A stretch of DNA of 37,843 bases from Nitrospirota bacterium (lineage in GTDB: Bacteria; Nitrospirota; UBA9217): NCBI GenBank assembly GCA_029858565.1, contig JAOUEV010000034.1, positions 1 to 37,843 of the forward strand, read 5' to 3'. The notes beneath the pieces are model-generated. The model saw nothing but the letters and a program-made list of their open reading frames with translations. It did not search any database and was not told the origin of the DNA. Numbering within the stretch: the first letter of the stretch is position 1; every line of letters starts with the position of its first letter. Shown here piece after piece: positions 1 through 10,609 of the stretch. The position numbers were made by a program, and so were the translations under genes.

Positions 1-118
1 TTTCGTTGTCGATCAAATAATGGAGAGTGTGTTCGAAGGTGCCGGGAAGGATCTGTTTGTCGAAGCTGAGGGGGATGAATTTGCCCTGAGAATAGTCGTA
101 ATCCTTGTACTTCGCCAT
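1..118 (-). CDS. IS1182-type transposase, N-terminal part (runs off window)
   Basis: On the minus strand an ATG at 118-116 opens 39 codons that continue past the left edge. The product starts MAKYKDYDYSQGKF and contains PGTFEHTLHYLIDNE, which I recognise as the usual N-terminus of IS1182-family transposases (DUF772 region). An AGGGAGG ribosome site sits just before the ATG. The catalytic domain is outside the window, so whether the element is intact cannot be judged. It lies back to back with the IS at 258-1542, making this a small IS cluster. Family assignment is from memory of the N-terminal motif, not from a search. Confidence 0.7.
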   Translation of the reverse strand, partial: MAKYKDYDYSQGKFIPLSFDKQILPGTFEHTLHYLIDNE

Positions 119-204
119 ACGCCTCCCTTGGGTGAGGGGTTTTGGTGCTTCAGAAATGCGTTTCGATGGCGTCAGTATAGCATAGAATGACTTTTTCTAC
201 ACCT

Positions 205-253
205 TCAACGCTGGCTTGACACTTCAACGCCGGCGTCTGTCAACGCCGGCGTC
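205..253. repeat. Palindrome-containing direct repeats between the two IS elements
   Basis: TCAACGCCGGCGTC occurs at 224-237 and 240-253, and a decayed copy (TCAACGCTGGC) begins at 205. The core ACGCCGGCGT is a perfect palindrome at 227-236 and 243-252. TTGACA (216-221) and TGTCAA (238-243) form a further inverted pair. No ORF is credible between 119 and 353. The repeats could be an end of the left-hand IS, or a palindromic target into which the right-hand IS inserted. Confidence 0.5.
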
Positions 254-257
254 GAAT

Positions 258-1542
258 TGCCTCATAATAAATGTTACCCAACGGAATCCCCGCTGGATTC
301 GTTGACTCATAATTCATGTTACCGGAAGAATACCCCCATAAGGAGGGGCCGGTATGAGTCCACGATCCAAGCGAGAGTACCTGGATGCAATTGTAGTTCG
401 ATACCGAAGAGCAGCCAGGAAAGTCAAAACAGCGATCCTCAGTGAGTTCTGCACGACCTGTAACTATCACCGCAAGCACGCCCTGCGGCTGCTCAGCACC
501 GCCCAGCGGTTCCAGAAGCCCAAGAAGCAGCCGCGGGGCAGAAAGCCGGTCTATCGATCGTCAGAGCTGCTTGTACCGCTCACGCGCATCTGGAAGGCTG
601 CCTATATGCCCTGTTCCAAACGGCTTACATCCATTATCCCATTTTGGCTGCCAGGTTATGCCAAAACCTATGGTCCACTGCCGCTCCCGGTGGTAAAGGC
701 TCTGCTCCGGATATCCCCGACCACAATCGACCGGATGTTGAAGCCGGTCCGGGCAAAACATCAGTTTCATGGCCGGGCTACCACAAAACCGGGAACGCTG
801 CTTAAACAGCACATCCCGGTTAAGGTAAATCAGTGGGACGAGAAACGGCCGGGTTTCCTGGAAGCCGACTCCGTAGCTCATTGCGGGGCCTCTACAGAGG
901 GCGTTTATGCCTCTACCATCGATTGTGTGGACATTGCCACCGGCTGGACCGAGCAGCGGGCTGTCTGGGGCAAAGGCTATCAGCCGGTGATCGATCAGAT
1001 CCAGGACATCGAAAAAAGCCTGCCGTTTCCCATCCTGGGTTTCGATTCTGACAACGGCGGAGAGTTTCTCAATTATCATCTTCTTCGGTATCTTACCGAA
1101 GGGAGGAAACACCCTATCCAGTTCACGCGGAGCAGGGAGTACAAGAAGGACGATAACGCTCATGTAGAGCAGAAGAACTGGACTCATGTCCGCCAGTGGT
1201 TGGGGTATGACCGGCTGGACGATCCGAAGATCGTACCGCTTATGAACGCTCTCTACAAAACCGAGTGGCGGCTCTTTCACAACGTCTTCTGCCCTTCGGT
1301 AAAGCTTCTTTCGAAAGAACGCATTGCATCAAAGACTATCAAACGCTATGATAAGCCCAAGACTCCTTATCAGCGAATATCGGAATCGCCGGATATCCCC
1401 CAGGAAACCAAGGATCAGCTGACTGATAAGTTCAATACCTTGAATCCCTTTGAACTTAGAAAAGCCATGGAGGAAAAGCTGAAAAGAATCTTTCCCTGAT
1501 AATCCCATACTCCTTCTTTCGGTAACATTTTATTATGGTGCA
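258..1542 (+). mobile_element. Complete insertion sequence, DDE (rve-like) type, about 1.3 kb
   Basis: The left end reads TGCCTCATAATAAATGTTAC. The right end, on the opposite strand, reads TGCACCATAATAAAATGTTA and continues with CC, so the ends match apart from two substitutions and one inserted A. A second copy of the left-end sequence lies inside the element at 303-324, 45 bp in, so the left end is doubled. One transposase gene fills the interior. I could not see a clear target-site duplication. The right end is 9 bp from the stop codon of the radical SAM gene. Family is uncertain (IS481-like or unclassified). Confidence 0.75.
354..1499 (+). CDS. IS transposase, rve/DDE integrase-fold
   Basis: This 381-residue protein should cut and join the ends of the surrounding IS. 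The N-terminal 130 residues are basic and look helical (DNA binding, for example RYRRAARKVK). The catalytic domain begins near residue 160. Likely DDE residues are D172 in FLEADS, D233 in DSDNGGEF and E272 in DDNAHVEQKNW, the order and surroundings typical of integrase-core transposases. The start is supported by AGGAGG eight bases before the ATG. The reading frame is uninterrupted, so the element may still be active. It is the only gene of the IS. I cannot name the IS family firmly. Confidence 0.8.
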   Translation: MSPRSKREYLDAIVVRYRRAARKVKTAILSEFCTTCNYHRKHALRLLSTAQRFQKPKKQPRGRKPVYRSSELLVPLTRIWKAAYMPCSKRLTSIIPFWLPGYAKTYGPLPLPVVKALLRISPTTIDRMLKPVRAKHQFHGRATTKPGTLLKQHIPVKVNQWDEKRPGFLEADSVAHCGASTEGVYASTIDCVDIATGWTEQRAVWGKGYQPVIDQIQDIEKSLPFPILGFDSDNGGEFLNYHLLRYLTEGRKHPIQFTRSREYKKDDNAHVEQKNWTHVRQWLGYDRLDDPKIVPLMNALYKTEWRLFHNVFCPSVKLLSKERIASKTIKRYDKPKTPYQRISESPDIPQETKDQLTDKFNTLNPFELRKAMEEKLKRIFP

Positions 1543-1551
1543 TCAGAGGCG

Positions 1552-2952
1552 TTACTTCATCCGTCCTCGAACGATCATGCGGAGCATTCCGACGAACACC
1601 TTCCCGTACGATCCGAACTGGTACCCTGTTCGGATGGCCAGGATCCTGCCGAGAGCGTAGGAGAGCCGCAGATAGAACTCGCGATAGGCCCGGGCATAGA
1701 ATCGCTCCACCTCCGTCGCGGGGATGGTGGGAAGCTCCATCACGGCATGGGCCAGATCGTACTGATCCCAGTCCCTGTGCTTCAGGTAGCCGCGCGCCGC
1801 GACATCGTCGTAAAGTCTCGTGCCGGGAAAGGGCGTTGTGATGTTGTAGATGGCGAACTGGATACCGAGGCTTTTTGAATAATCGATCGTTTTCTGCAGG
1901 CTCGCTGTCGTCTCACCCAGACTCCCCAGCATGAATGCCCCCCGGATATCGATCCGTGCGTCCCGCGTCCATTTTACGATCTGATCATAGCTCGAGAACT
2001 TTACCCGTTTATTGATCCCCTCGAGGATCGAGTCATCGGCCGACTCGAATCCATACATGATCTGGTGGCACCCTGCAGCATGCATCAGCTTGAGCAGATC
2101 AGGAGAGACCGAATCAACCCGCGCGAAACAGGACCAGGAAATACGGATCCTTTCGCGGATCAGCGCGTTGCACAGTTCTTCGACACGGCGTTTATGGGCC
2201 GTAAAGGTATCGTCATAGAACGATATTTCCCTGATGCCGAAGGTCTTCTGCAGATTCCGGATCAGTTCAAGCACCCGGTCAGCGCTCATGAAGCGGATCC
2301 TGGTCCCGAACATTCCCGAGAAACAGAAGGTGCACGTTCCTGGACAGCCGCGCGACGTAATCACCCCTATGGAGGGGCTCTTCCGGGCTGCGCCCAGAGC
2401 GGAGCGATAGCGGTCCATGGGAAGCTTTTCAAAAGCAGGGAACGGCAGCGTGTTCAGGTCCACATAACGGTCCACAGCCTGATTGATGACCACCTCGCCT
2501 GTGGATGACCGCCAGGTAATATTGGGAACCTTATCCAGGGGCGATCCGTTCGCGATATCAAGCAGGGTCTGCTCCCCCTCTCCCCGCACCACGATATCAC
2601 AGGAACGATCCTCGACAAGCTCCTGGTGGCATACGGTCGGATGGACCCCTCCCATGATGATCCCCATGCGTGGATAGCGCTCCCTTACCGCGGCAGCCAG
2701 CCTTTGGGCGCTGCTGATCTCCGGAGTCGTTGCCGTTATGCCGACATGATCAGCAGCCGGATCGACCTTTTCCAGAACATCGGATACAGACATGTTCATG
2801 GCGGACATATCGATGATGTCCGCGTGATGCCCTGCCTGCTCCAGCACCGCTGCAAGGGTCGCCAGGCCCAGCGGCGGGGTGATCGCGTTTATGGTGTTCC
2901 AGATATTGCCTGTGTCGATCGTTCTGCTCGGATTGATAAAGACGAATTTCAC
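1552..2952 (-). CDS. B12-binding domain radical SAM protein
   Basis: The product is about 466 residues. Residues 1-135 resemble the cobalamin-binding domain of BchE/class B-type radical SAM proteins (PPLGLATLAAVLEQAGH, then IIMGGVHPT and VRGEGEQTL). The radical SAM core follows, with the 4Fe-4S cysteines C203, C207 and C210 in RGCPGTCTFC. I chose the GTG at 2952 because AGGAGG lies directly before it; the open frame extends upstream to 3036 but without a ribosome site. Such enzymes methylate unreactive carbons or rearrange lipids, tetrapyrroles or antibiotics; the substrate cannot be read here. The neighbours, a methyltransferase and a large membrane protein, suggest lipid or surface-polymer modification. 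An IS has landed just after the stop codon. Confidence 0.85.
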   Translation of the reverse strand: MKFVFINPSRTIDTGNIWNTINAITPPLGLATLAAVLEQAGHHADIIDMSAMNMSVSDVLEKVDPAADHVGITATTPEISSAQRLAAAVRERYPRMGIIMGGVHPTVCHQELVEDRSCDIVVRGEGEQTLLDIANGSPLDKVPNITWRSSTGEVVINQAVDRYVDLNTLPFPAFEKLPMDRYRSALGAARKSPSIGVITSRGCPGTCTFCFSGMFGTRIRFMSADRVLELIRNLQKTFGIREISFYDDTFTAHKRRVEELCNALIRERIRISWSCFARVDSVSPDLLKLMHAAGCHQIMYGFESADDSILEGINKRVKFSSYDQIVKWTRDARIDIRGAFMLGSLGETTASLQKTIDYSKSLGIQFAIYNITTPFPGTRLYDDVAARGYLKHRDWDQYDLAHAVMELPTIPATEVERFYARAYREFYLRLSYALGRILAIRTGYQFGSYGKVFVGMLRMIVRGRMK

Positions 2953-2996
2953 TGATTCCTCCTGAGCCTGCACCGCGTTCCTGCATATACTCGCAG

Positions 2997-3671
2997 TTAT
3001 TGCGCAGTTCCCGCTGGCTTCCTCGCAGTTGCCCAAAGGTTCAAGTAGAGTTCGAAATAGCCGGTTCGCACGCCTGCCGGGTGGAATCCGGCGCTTTTCA
3101 GGAGCTCCCGCAGCGATGCGGGAGTATATGCCGCCTTGTGTTCCTGAATCTCGATCGGGCTGACTAGTCTGAGGGACGCCAGCACGCGAAGAAGCCGGTC
3201 AGACCAGGCCGCGGGGGTTGTCAGTACGTAGGTCCCTCCCGGTTTCAGCACCCGCAGGATCTCCCGCGCAAGCGCCATGGCCTTTCGTTCCTCAAGATGC
3301 TCAACGACCGCCAGCATGGTGACCACCGAGAACCGCTCGTTCTCGAATGGCAACCACTCATCCCTGTGCAGATCGTGATTGATCAGGGTGAGGCCTGCCT
3401 GTTGAAACGGCTCTATTGCCCGGGGATCCACTATCTGATCGAGTCCGAACCGCTCCGAGAACTCTGTCGTCAGAAGGAACAGCGGGTGTTCTCCGCAGCC
3501 GATGTCAAGGAGTCGGCCTTTCCGCAGACCCGGCTCAATAAGCCGGTTCGCCATAGCGCACCGCTGACGAGCGAGGAAGTTTTCCAGCAAACCGTACCCC
3601 CTCGTGACGGAAGAAGATGACGGTCTGCATGCGGCAGATGTTGAATTGTCTTGTTTGTAATTATTTTCCAT
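2997..3671 (-). CDS. Class I SAM-dependent methyltransferase
   Basis: This 224-residue protein has the SAM-binding motif I LLDIGCGEHP at about residues 54-63, an acidic post-motif (FGLDQIVDP), and the later motifs NERFSVVTMLAVVEHLEE and LRVLKPGGTYVLTTP of the Methyltransf_11/25 type. Its substrate is unknown. It lies 44 bp upstream of the radical SAM gene on the same strand and is probably cotranscribed. The first about 25 residues are Ser/Thr-rich and not conserved-looking, and no ribosome site precedes the ATG at 3671, so the true start may be further in. Confidence 0.8.
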   Translation of the reverse strand: MENNYKQDNSTSAACRPSSSSVTRGYGLLENFLARQRCAMANRLIEPGLRKGRLLDIGCGEHPLFLLTTEFSERFGLDQIVDPRAIEPFQQAGLTLINHDLHRDEWLPFENERFSVVTMLAVVEHLEERKAMALAREILRVLKPGGTYVLTTPAAWSDRLLRVLASLRLVSPIEIQEHKAAYTPASLRELLKSAGFHPAGVRTGYFELYLNLWATARKPAGTAQ

Positions 3672-3776
3672 AGTGACATTACACTGATAAATGCAAGCTT
3701 ACCCCTATCCGGTTCATCCGCCCACGAACAGCATTAAACGGCACGTAACACGACCGGAGTTGCACGTTCAGATATG

Positions 3777-3800
3777 AGCCATCCGCTCTTGCGGATCGCT
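3777..3800 (-). other. Hairpin between the membrane protein and methyltransferase genes
   Basis: ATCCGC (3781-3786) and GCGGAT (3791-3796) pair around a four-base loop; AGC/GCT extends the stem past one mismatch. It lies about 70 bases after the stop of the membrane protein gene. No T-run follows, so it is not a standard intrinsic terminator. It could stabilise an mRNA end. Nothing else is visible in 3672-3870. Confidence 0.3.
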
Positions 3801-3870
3801 CAGTAAGCCTCCCGGTATGTTCACAACAACTTCACGGACGACCAGGCGCGTGATCGGTTGAACGTCGCGG

Positions 3871-5619
3871 TCATTTGACGGAAAAACCCGATCGAACCGT
3901 ACTCCCGCGCAGGTGAAGGTATTTATCGAAATAAGGCGTGCTCGGCAGTTCTGAATCCCAGCACTGATCCTCATGCACGGGAACCCATATCCGCAGACCG
4001 GAAAAGGTTGTCTGCACCTGCATGGGAATGACCGGAACAGGGCCATATCCCTGCTGTGGGGTTTTCACGATGATCGGAGCGTTCCCGACGATCCACAGCA
4101 GGATCGCTCCGTACGCTATCACCGTGAATACCATGACCGTGAAGAGACCACCGTTCCTTGCGGGACCGGGAGCAATGAACTTGAGCAAGGGGTAAAGTGC
4201 CGCAGGAGGGAGCAGGAAGAAGATCACACCGGCAAAGCGGGGGTCAGGAGCCGTAAAGAACCAGAATGCCAGCCCCGCAAGCATCGGAACAGGCAGGAGG
4301 AAAAGCATTTTATCCACTTTATTGGTAAACCGCATCGGTCGGATCACGATCAAGAGAATCCACCCCGCGACCGCCAGTGCAGATACACTGAGAGGATAGA
4401 CAATGGTCTCGGTATGGGCGAACAGATTCGTCATCCAGGGACCCAGCCAGTTCCAGGAACCCAGTACCCGATCAGGATTCAACCCCGGGAGCCGAGCCCA
4501 GCTGTAGATCCACCGCGTTTCTTCTATGGCCAGCGCCCGCGGAACCGACCAGTCAAAATCTATTCCACCGAACGTCGCCGGAAAAAGAGGGTATCCGCTC
4601 TGCAGATACGATTTGGCCATCCATACGATCCCGATCAGGGCCGGTGCTGCAAGAAGAACCGCTGCCTGCCGCAGGAAAACTGCATGGTCGCCTTTTCTGC
4701 CATGCCACAGGAGAATTGCTGCCAGGAGCACGATGGTCGCCGCGTACATCATGATGCTCATTTTGACCGTAATAGCTGTGGCAGCCAGGACAAGGATCAC
4801 AGCAACGCGGGAAATATACGAATCACGGTAATTCCGTTCTTCCATGTGGCGGGCAAAATGAAGGAAGAGGACAAGTTGCAGTACGCTCGTAGCGATATCC
4901 GGAGTAGGTGACGACAGACTGTTCGTAACGGAGATGACGATCGCAACGGGTATAAAGCAGAACGAGAGAAACGTTACGACGCCGATGTCTTTTTTCTCCG
5001 AACGCTTGCCCCCTCCGGAATGAACGACAGTGAAAAGCGATTCAGCGAACAGGAGCAGCACCAAATAACTGTTTGCCAGGTTATGTCCATGGGTGAAGAA
5101 CGGCTTGAGGTTCAATGACGCTGCATAGGTAAAGAACGATTGATTGAATGCGAGCCGTCGATGCAGATTGCCGATCCCGGTTACTATCGGATATTCATTG
5201 ATCCATCGGACCGAGTTGAAGTGATAGAGACCGCTATCATAGTTCGTGGGTGACAACGTCGACCACGATGCCGTCCAGATCGCGAATAACGCAAGCAATA
5301 TCCAGTACACAATGACGCCGGTGGAACGCGCATGACGCAGTATATCAATCTGCCGGACAGACAATGAAAGAAACAGCAGTATCCCTGTCGAATATACGGC
5401 AATGCTCACTAATGCCGTGATCGGAACGATGAAGTTGATAATCTGGAGCAGCAGCAGCGCACCGCACCAGCCCAGCCAGAGCTGTGAAAATACCCGCTCC
5501 CCTCCCTTGAGACCGAGCCGGAGAATCCTGCTGACCAATTCTCCCCAGCCATAATAGGCAGCGGCCATAATCGTATAGCCGGTCAGTGTCATCGCGATGC
5601 TCGAAGCGTAAGTTGTCAT
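3871..5619 (-). CDS. Large polytopic membrane protein (LIC_10190-like), possible GT-C-type enzyme
   Basis: This 582-residue protein has about a dozen hydrophobic segments spread over its whole length. A conserved-looking loop at about residues 123-160 contains NYDSGLYHFNSVRWINEY and then GNLHRRLAFNQSFF. I associate this with the LIC_10190/DUF8201 family of membrane proteins, in which an acidic residue in the first loop recalls GT-C glycosyltransferases. Function is not established and the glycosyltransferase idea is inference. The start has GGAGGTG about 11 bases upstream. It lies upstream of the methyltransferase and radical SAM genes on the same strand, though a 199-bp gap separates them. 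Confidence 0.7.
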   Translation of the reverse strand: MTTYASSIAMTLTGYTIMAAAYYGWGELVSRILRLGLKGGERVFSQLWLGWCGALLLLQIINFIVPITALVSIAVYSTGILLFLSLSVRQIDILRHARSTGVIVYWILLALFAIWTASWSTLSPTNYDSGLYHFNSVRWINEYPIVTGIGNLHRRLAFNQSFFTYAASLNLKPFFTHGHNLANSYLVLLLFAESLFTVVHSGGGKRSEKKDIGVVTFLSFCFIPVAIVISVTNSLSSPTPDIATSVLQLVLFLHFARHMEERNYRDSYISRVAVILVLAATAITVKMSIMMYAATIVLLAAILLWHGRKGDHAVFLRQAAVLLAAPALIGIVWMAKSYLQSGYPLFPATFGGIDFDWSVPRALAIEETRWIYSWARLPGLNPDRVLGSWNWLGPWMTNLFAHTETIVYPLSVSALAVAGWILLIVIRPMRFTNKVDKMLFLLPVPMLAGLAFWFFTAPDPRFAGVIFFLLPPAALYPLLKFIAPGPARNGGLFTVMVFTVIAYGAILLWIVGNAPIIVKTPQQGYGPVPVIPMQVQTTFSGLRIWVPVHEDQCWDSELPSTPYFDKYLHLRGSTVRSGFSVK

Positions 5620-5698
5620 ATCTGGAACACCTCCTCGCTATCCACGAGTTCCCTGGTATCCGTCCAATACGTATTCCGCTCGCCGGTACCTTTAACGA

Positions 5699-6181
5699 TC
5701 ACCTTGCTTTACGATCCTGTGCAGCATCGGCCCGGCACCGATCCAAATCCCGCCGGTATCTGCGCACGGCCCAATAGAACCCGCCATAGGACAGAATGGC
5801 CGCTACCACCCCGACCACCAGCGTGCCCGCGATATACGGCCACAGGAACGGCTTCAGGACCTGCACAAGTTCCCGGATCCCGATATCCTTCCAGGCGATC
5901 ACCGGCACAGCAGCATCGTTTCCGGTTATCTTCACGCCGAACCAGAGACAGAAGCCGTACATCGGCACGATCGTCCATGGATTGTTCACGAATGATGCGG
6001 TGAGCACAACGAACTTGCTCACCCGGAAAAGCCAGGCGAACAGGATGCAGGAAAGGATGTGCAGGCCCAGCCAGGGGCTGAATGCGATGAAGATGCCGAG
6101 AGAAAATGCGAACGCCAGTTTGTGCGGCGGATCATCGAGCTTCATGAGCTCCCGGATGCGATCGCGTACGTACTGTTTCAC
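5699..6181 (-). CDS. DUF2062 family membrane protein
   Basis: The product has 160 residues. It shows the DUF2062 pattern: an N-terminal PHKLAFAFSLGIFIAFSPWLGLH, then a hydrophobic segment followed by FVNNPWTIVPMYGF, and a long C-terminal membrane span with a basic tail. DUF2062 proteins are small inner-membrane proteins of unknown function, sometimes fused to glycosyltransferases. The GTG start at 6181 overlaps the thiL stop by four bases (GTGA), so the two are likely translationally coupled. Confidence 0.85.
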   Translation of the reverse strand: MKQYVRDRIRELMKLDDPPHKLAFAFSLGIFIAFSPWLGLHILSCILFAWLFRVSKFVVLTASFVNNPWTIVPMYGFCLWFGVKITGNDAAVPVIAWKDIGIRELVQVLKPFLWPYIAGTLVVGVVAAILSYGGFYWAVRRYRRDLDRCRADAAQDRKAR

Positions 6182-7197
6182 CGGGCGCGTCCTCTGCGTG
6201 AAACCTTGAAGTGATCATAGCCTGAAGCTTGCAGAAGGCGGACGCTGCCCATATCGTCAATGAACCGCAGGGAACGTCCTTTCGTGACAACACCGATATT
6301 TGTCGCGTCTATACCGAACCCCGGAATCGTCTTTTCCCGTCTTGGAGGGACGGTGAACAGCAGTTCATAGTCCTCGCCGCCGGACAATGCGTAGTCCAGA
6401 ATGTTCTGCCGGAGTCCTGTTGCACGCCGTAATGATCTCGACAGAGGTATGCGGTCCCCGGTGATCTCCGCTCCGACGCCGCTCTCTTCGCAGAGATGTC
6501 CCAGGTCTGACGATAGACCGTCGCTCACATCGATCATCGCTGATACGCTGCCCGATTCAGCGAGCATCCTTCCCCATGCCACGCGGGGTACCGGCCGCAG
6601 ATGGCGCTCGATGAGTTTCCGCACATCGGTCTTTTGACGCAGGTTGCCTGATTTGCTACTCCGCACTAACTCTAATCCAGCTCCCGAATCACCCAGCGTC
6701 CCGGTCACGTAGACAAGATCGCCGGGCCGCGCACCAGACCGCGTCACAATCTTCTTACGCCGAGCCTCGCCGAGCATCGCAATACTGATGACGAGGTCGC
6801 GTTTCGAGCTGCAGGTATCGCCTCCAACAAGAACCACACCGTGCTTTCGCGCGATCGCATGCAGGCCCCGGTAGAACGCGGCAATCCGCTCGACGGTGAT
6901 CCTACGCGGGATCGCGAGCGCTGTCATGCAGAACCTGGGTGTCCCGCCCATGGCAGCGATATCACTCAGGTTCACCGCTGCTGACTTCCATCCCAGGGAA
7001 TACAGATCGGTCGTGGCAAGATCAAAATGCACGCCTTCGACCAGCATATCGGTCGTGGCGAGCAGCGTATGCCCCGGAGAAACACAAAGCGCCGCGGCAT
7101 CATCTCCGATGCCGATCGGCGCTCTCTGTGAAGGTGCTGCAAATGACCTGCGGATCCGTTCGATCAGGCCGAACTCACCGATATCGTCTAATCTCAT
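6178..7197 (-). CDS. thiL: Thiamine-monophosphate kinase
   Basis: ThiL phosphorylates thiamine monophosphate to thiamine diphosphate, the active cofactor, using ATP. The 339-residue length is normal. Visible family motifs are IGIGDDAAAL near residues 28-37, ATTDMLVEGVHFDL at 47-60, LVGGDTCSS near the middle and MIDVSDGLSSDLGHL at about residue 215; the aspartates bind magnesium and phosphate. No other thiamine gene is nearby. It lies 18 bp after lon and overlaps the DUF2062 gene by four bases, so it is likely part of a lon-thiL-DUF2062 transcript. Confidence 0.93.
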   Translation of the reverse strand: MRLDDIGEFGLIERIRRSFAAPSQRAPIGIGDDAAALCVSPGHTLLATTDMLVEGVHFDLATTDLYSLGWKSAAVNLSDIAAMGGTPRFCMTALAIPRRITVERIAAFYRGLHAIARKHGVVLVGGDTCSSKRDLVISIAMLGEARRKKIVTRSGARPGDLVYVTGTLGDSGAGLELVRSSKSGNLRQKTDVRKLIERHLRPVPRVAWGRMLAESGSVSAMIDVSDGLSSDLGHLCEESGVGAEITGDRIPLSRSLRRATGLRQNILDYALSGGEDYELLFTVPPRREKTIPGFGIDATNIGVVTKGRSLRFIDDMGSVRLLQASGYDHFKVSRRGRAR

Positions 7198-7215
7198 GAA
7201 TATCTACCGACGTAT

Positions 7216-9627
<2,412 letters not shown>

Positions 9628-9670
9628 TCGGTTCTCCTTCCGGCCGCGCTCATGCCCGGCCGTTCATGCA

Positions 9671-10537
9671 TCATATCTTCAGTTTCCGGAGATAGTCCCG
9701 GAACTCACTGCCGAACTCGCGGTTCTTCAGGCCGAACTCCACCGTTGCCCTCAGGAAGCCGAGCTTGTCGCCGGCGTCGTACCGCTTGCCCTCGAACTCA
9801 TAAGCGTAGATCGGCTGCTTCGCCATAAGATGCTTCAGCCCATCGGTCAGCTGGATCTCCCCGCCCTTGCCCGGCCTGGTCTGTTCGAGGGCCGTGAAGA
9901 TCTCCGGGGTCAGTATATACCGTCCGATTATCGCGAGATTGGACGGCGCCTCATCGGGCGAGGGTTTTTCCACAAGGTCCTTGACGAGATACACCCCGTT
10001 ATCGATCTTCTTCCCGTCAATGATGCCGTAGTTCTGCGTCTGGGACCGCGGCACCTTCTGGATGGCCAGGATCGTCGCGGGATAGCGTCGATAGACGCTC
10101 ATCATCTGCCGTAAAGCCGGGATCTCGGCATCGATGATGTCGTCGCCGAGCAGGACGGCAAAGGGTTCGTTCCCCACGACCCGCTTGGTCGTGAGAACGG
10201 CATGGCCCAGCCCCATCGCCTTTTTCTGCCGGATATAGCAAAAGGTGACCAGATTGGCGATCCGCTGCACCTCGTTCAGTATCTTGTGCTTTCCCTTGGC
10301 CTTCAGTTCCTCTTCAAGCTCGAAAGCGACGTCAAAATGGTCCTCGATGGCCCGTTTGCCGCGGCCGGTGACCAGGACGATCTCCTCGATCCCCGAGGAC
10401 ACCGCCTCCTCGACAACGTACTGGATCAGCGGTTTATCCACGAGCGGCAGCATTTCCTTGGGTGAAGCCTTGGTCGCCGGCAGGAAGCGCGTCCCGAGAC
10501 CTGCAGCGGGGAAGACCGCCTTCGTGATCTCTCTCAT
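9671..10537 (-). CDS. galU: UTP-glucose-1-phosphate uridylyltransferase
   Basis: GalU makes UDP-glucose from UTP and glucose-1-phosphate, feeding LPS and polysaccharide synthesis. The 288-residue product begins MREITKAVFPAAGLGTRFLP, the nucleotide-binding signature of the family, followed by ATKASPKEMLP and later GLGHAVL and VEKPSPDEAPSNLAIIGRY. I chose the ATG at 10537 because AAAGGAG lies upstream and the family begins here; the open frame extends further without support. A strong promoter lies immediately upstream (10560-10588), so galU can be transcribed separately from mlaD. It is 43 bp before lon on the same strand. Confidence 0.95.
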   Translation of the reverse strand: MREITKAVFPAAGLGTRFLPATKASPKEMLPLVDKPLIQYVVEEAVSSGIEEIVLVTGRGKRAIEDHFDVAFELEEELKAKGKHKILNEVQRIANLVTFCYIRQKKAMGLGHAVLTTKRVVGNEPFAVLLGDDIIDAEIPALRQMMSVYRRYPATILAIQKVPRSQTQNYGIIDGKKIDNGVYLVKDLVEKPSPDEAPSNLAIIGRYILTPEIFTALEQTRPGKGGEIQLTDGLKHLMAKQPIYAYEFEGKRYDAGDKLGFLRATVEFGLKNREFGSEFRDYLRKLKI

Positions 10538-10559
10538 GTGTTCGCTCTCCTTTGCGCGT

Positions 10560-10588
10560 ATTCTAGGGATGCCGGGTTGAAATGTCAA
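10560..10588 (-). promoter_or_regulatory. Sigma-70 promoter for galU
   Basis: On the minus strand TTGACA (10588-10583), a 17-base spacer, then TAGAAT (10565-10560). Transcription would start near 10553, giving a short leader of about 16 bases that holds the galU ribosome site. It lies entirely in the mlaD-galU gap. Confidence 0.7.
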
Positions 10589-10609
10589 GGCGGAACCGGC
10601 CGCCCGCGA

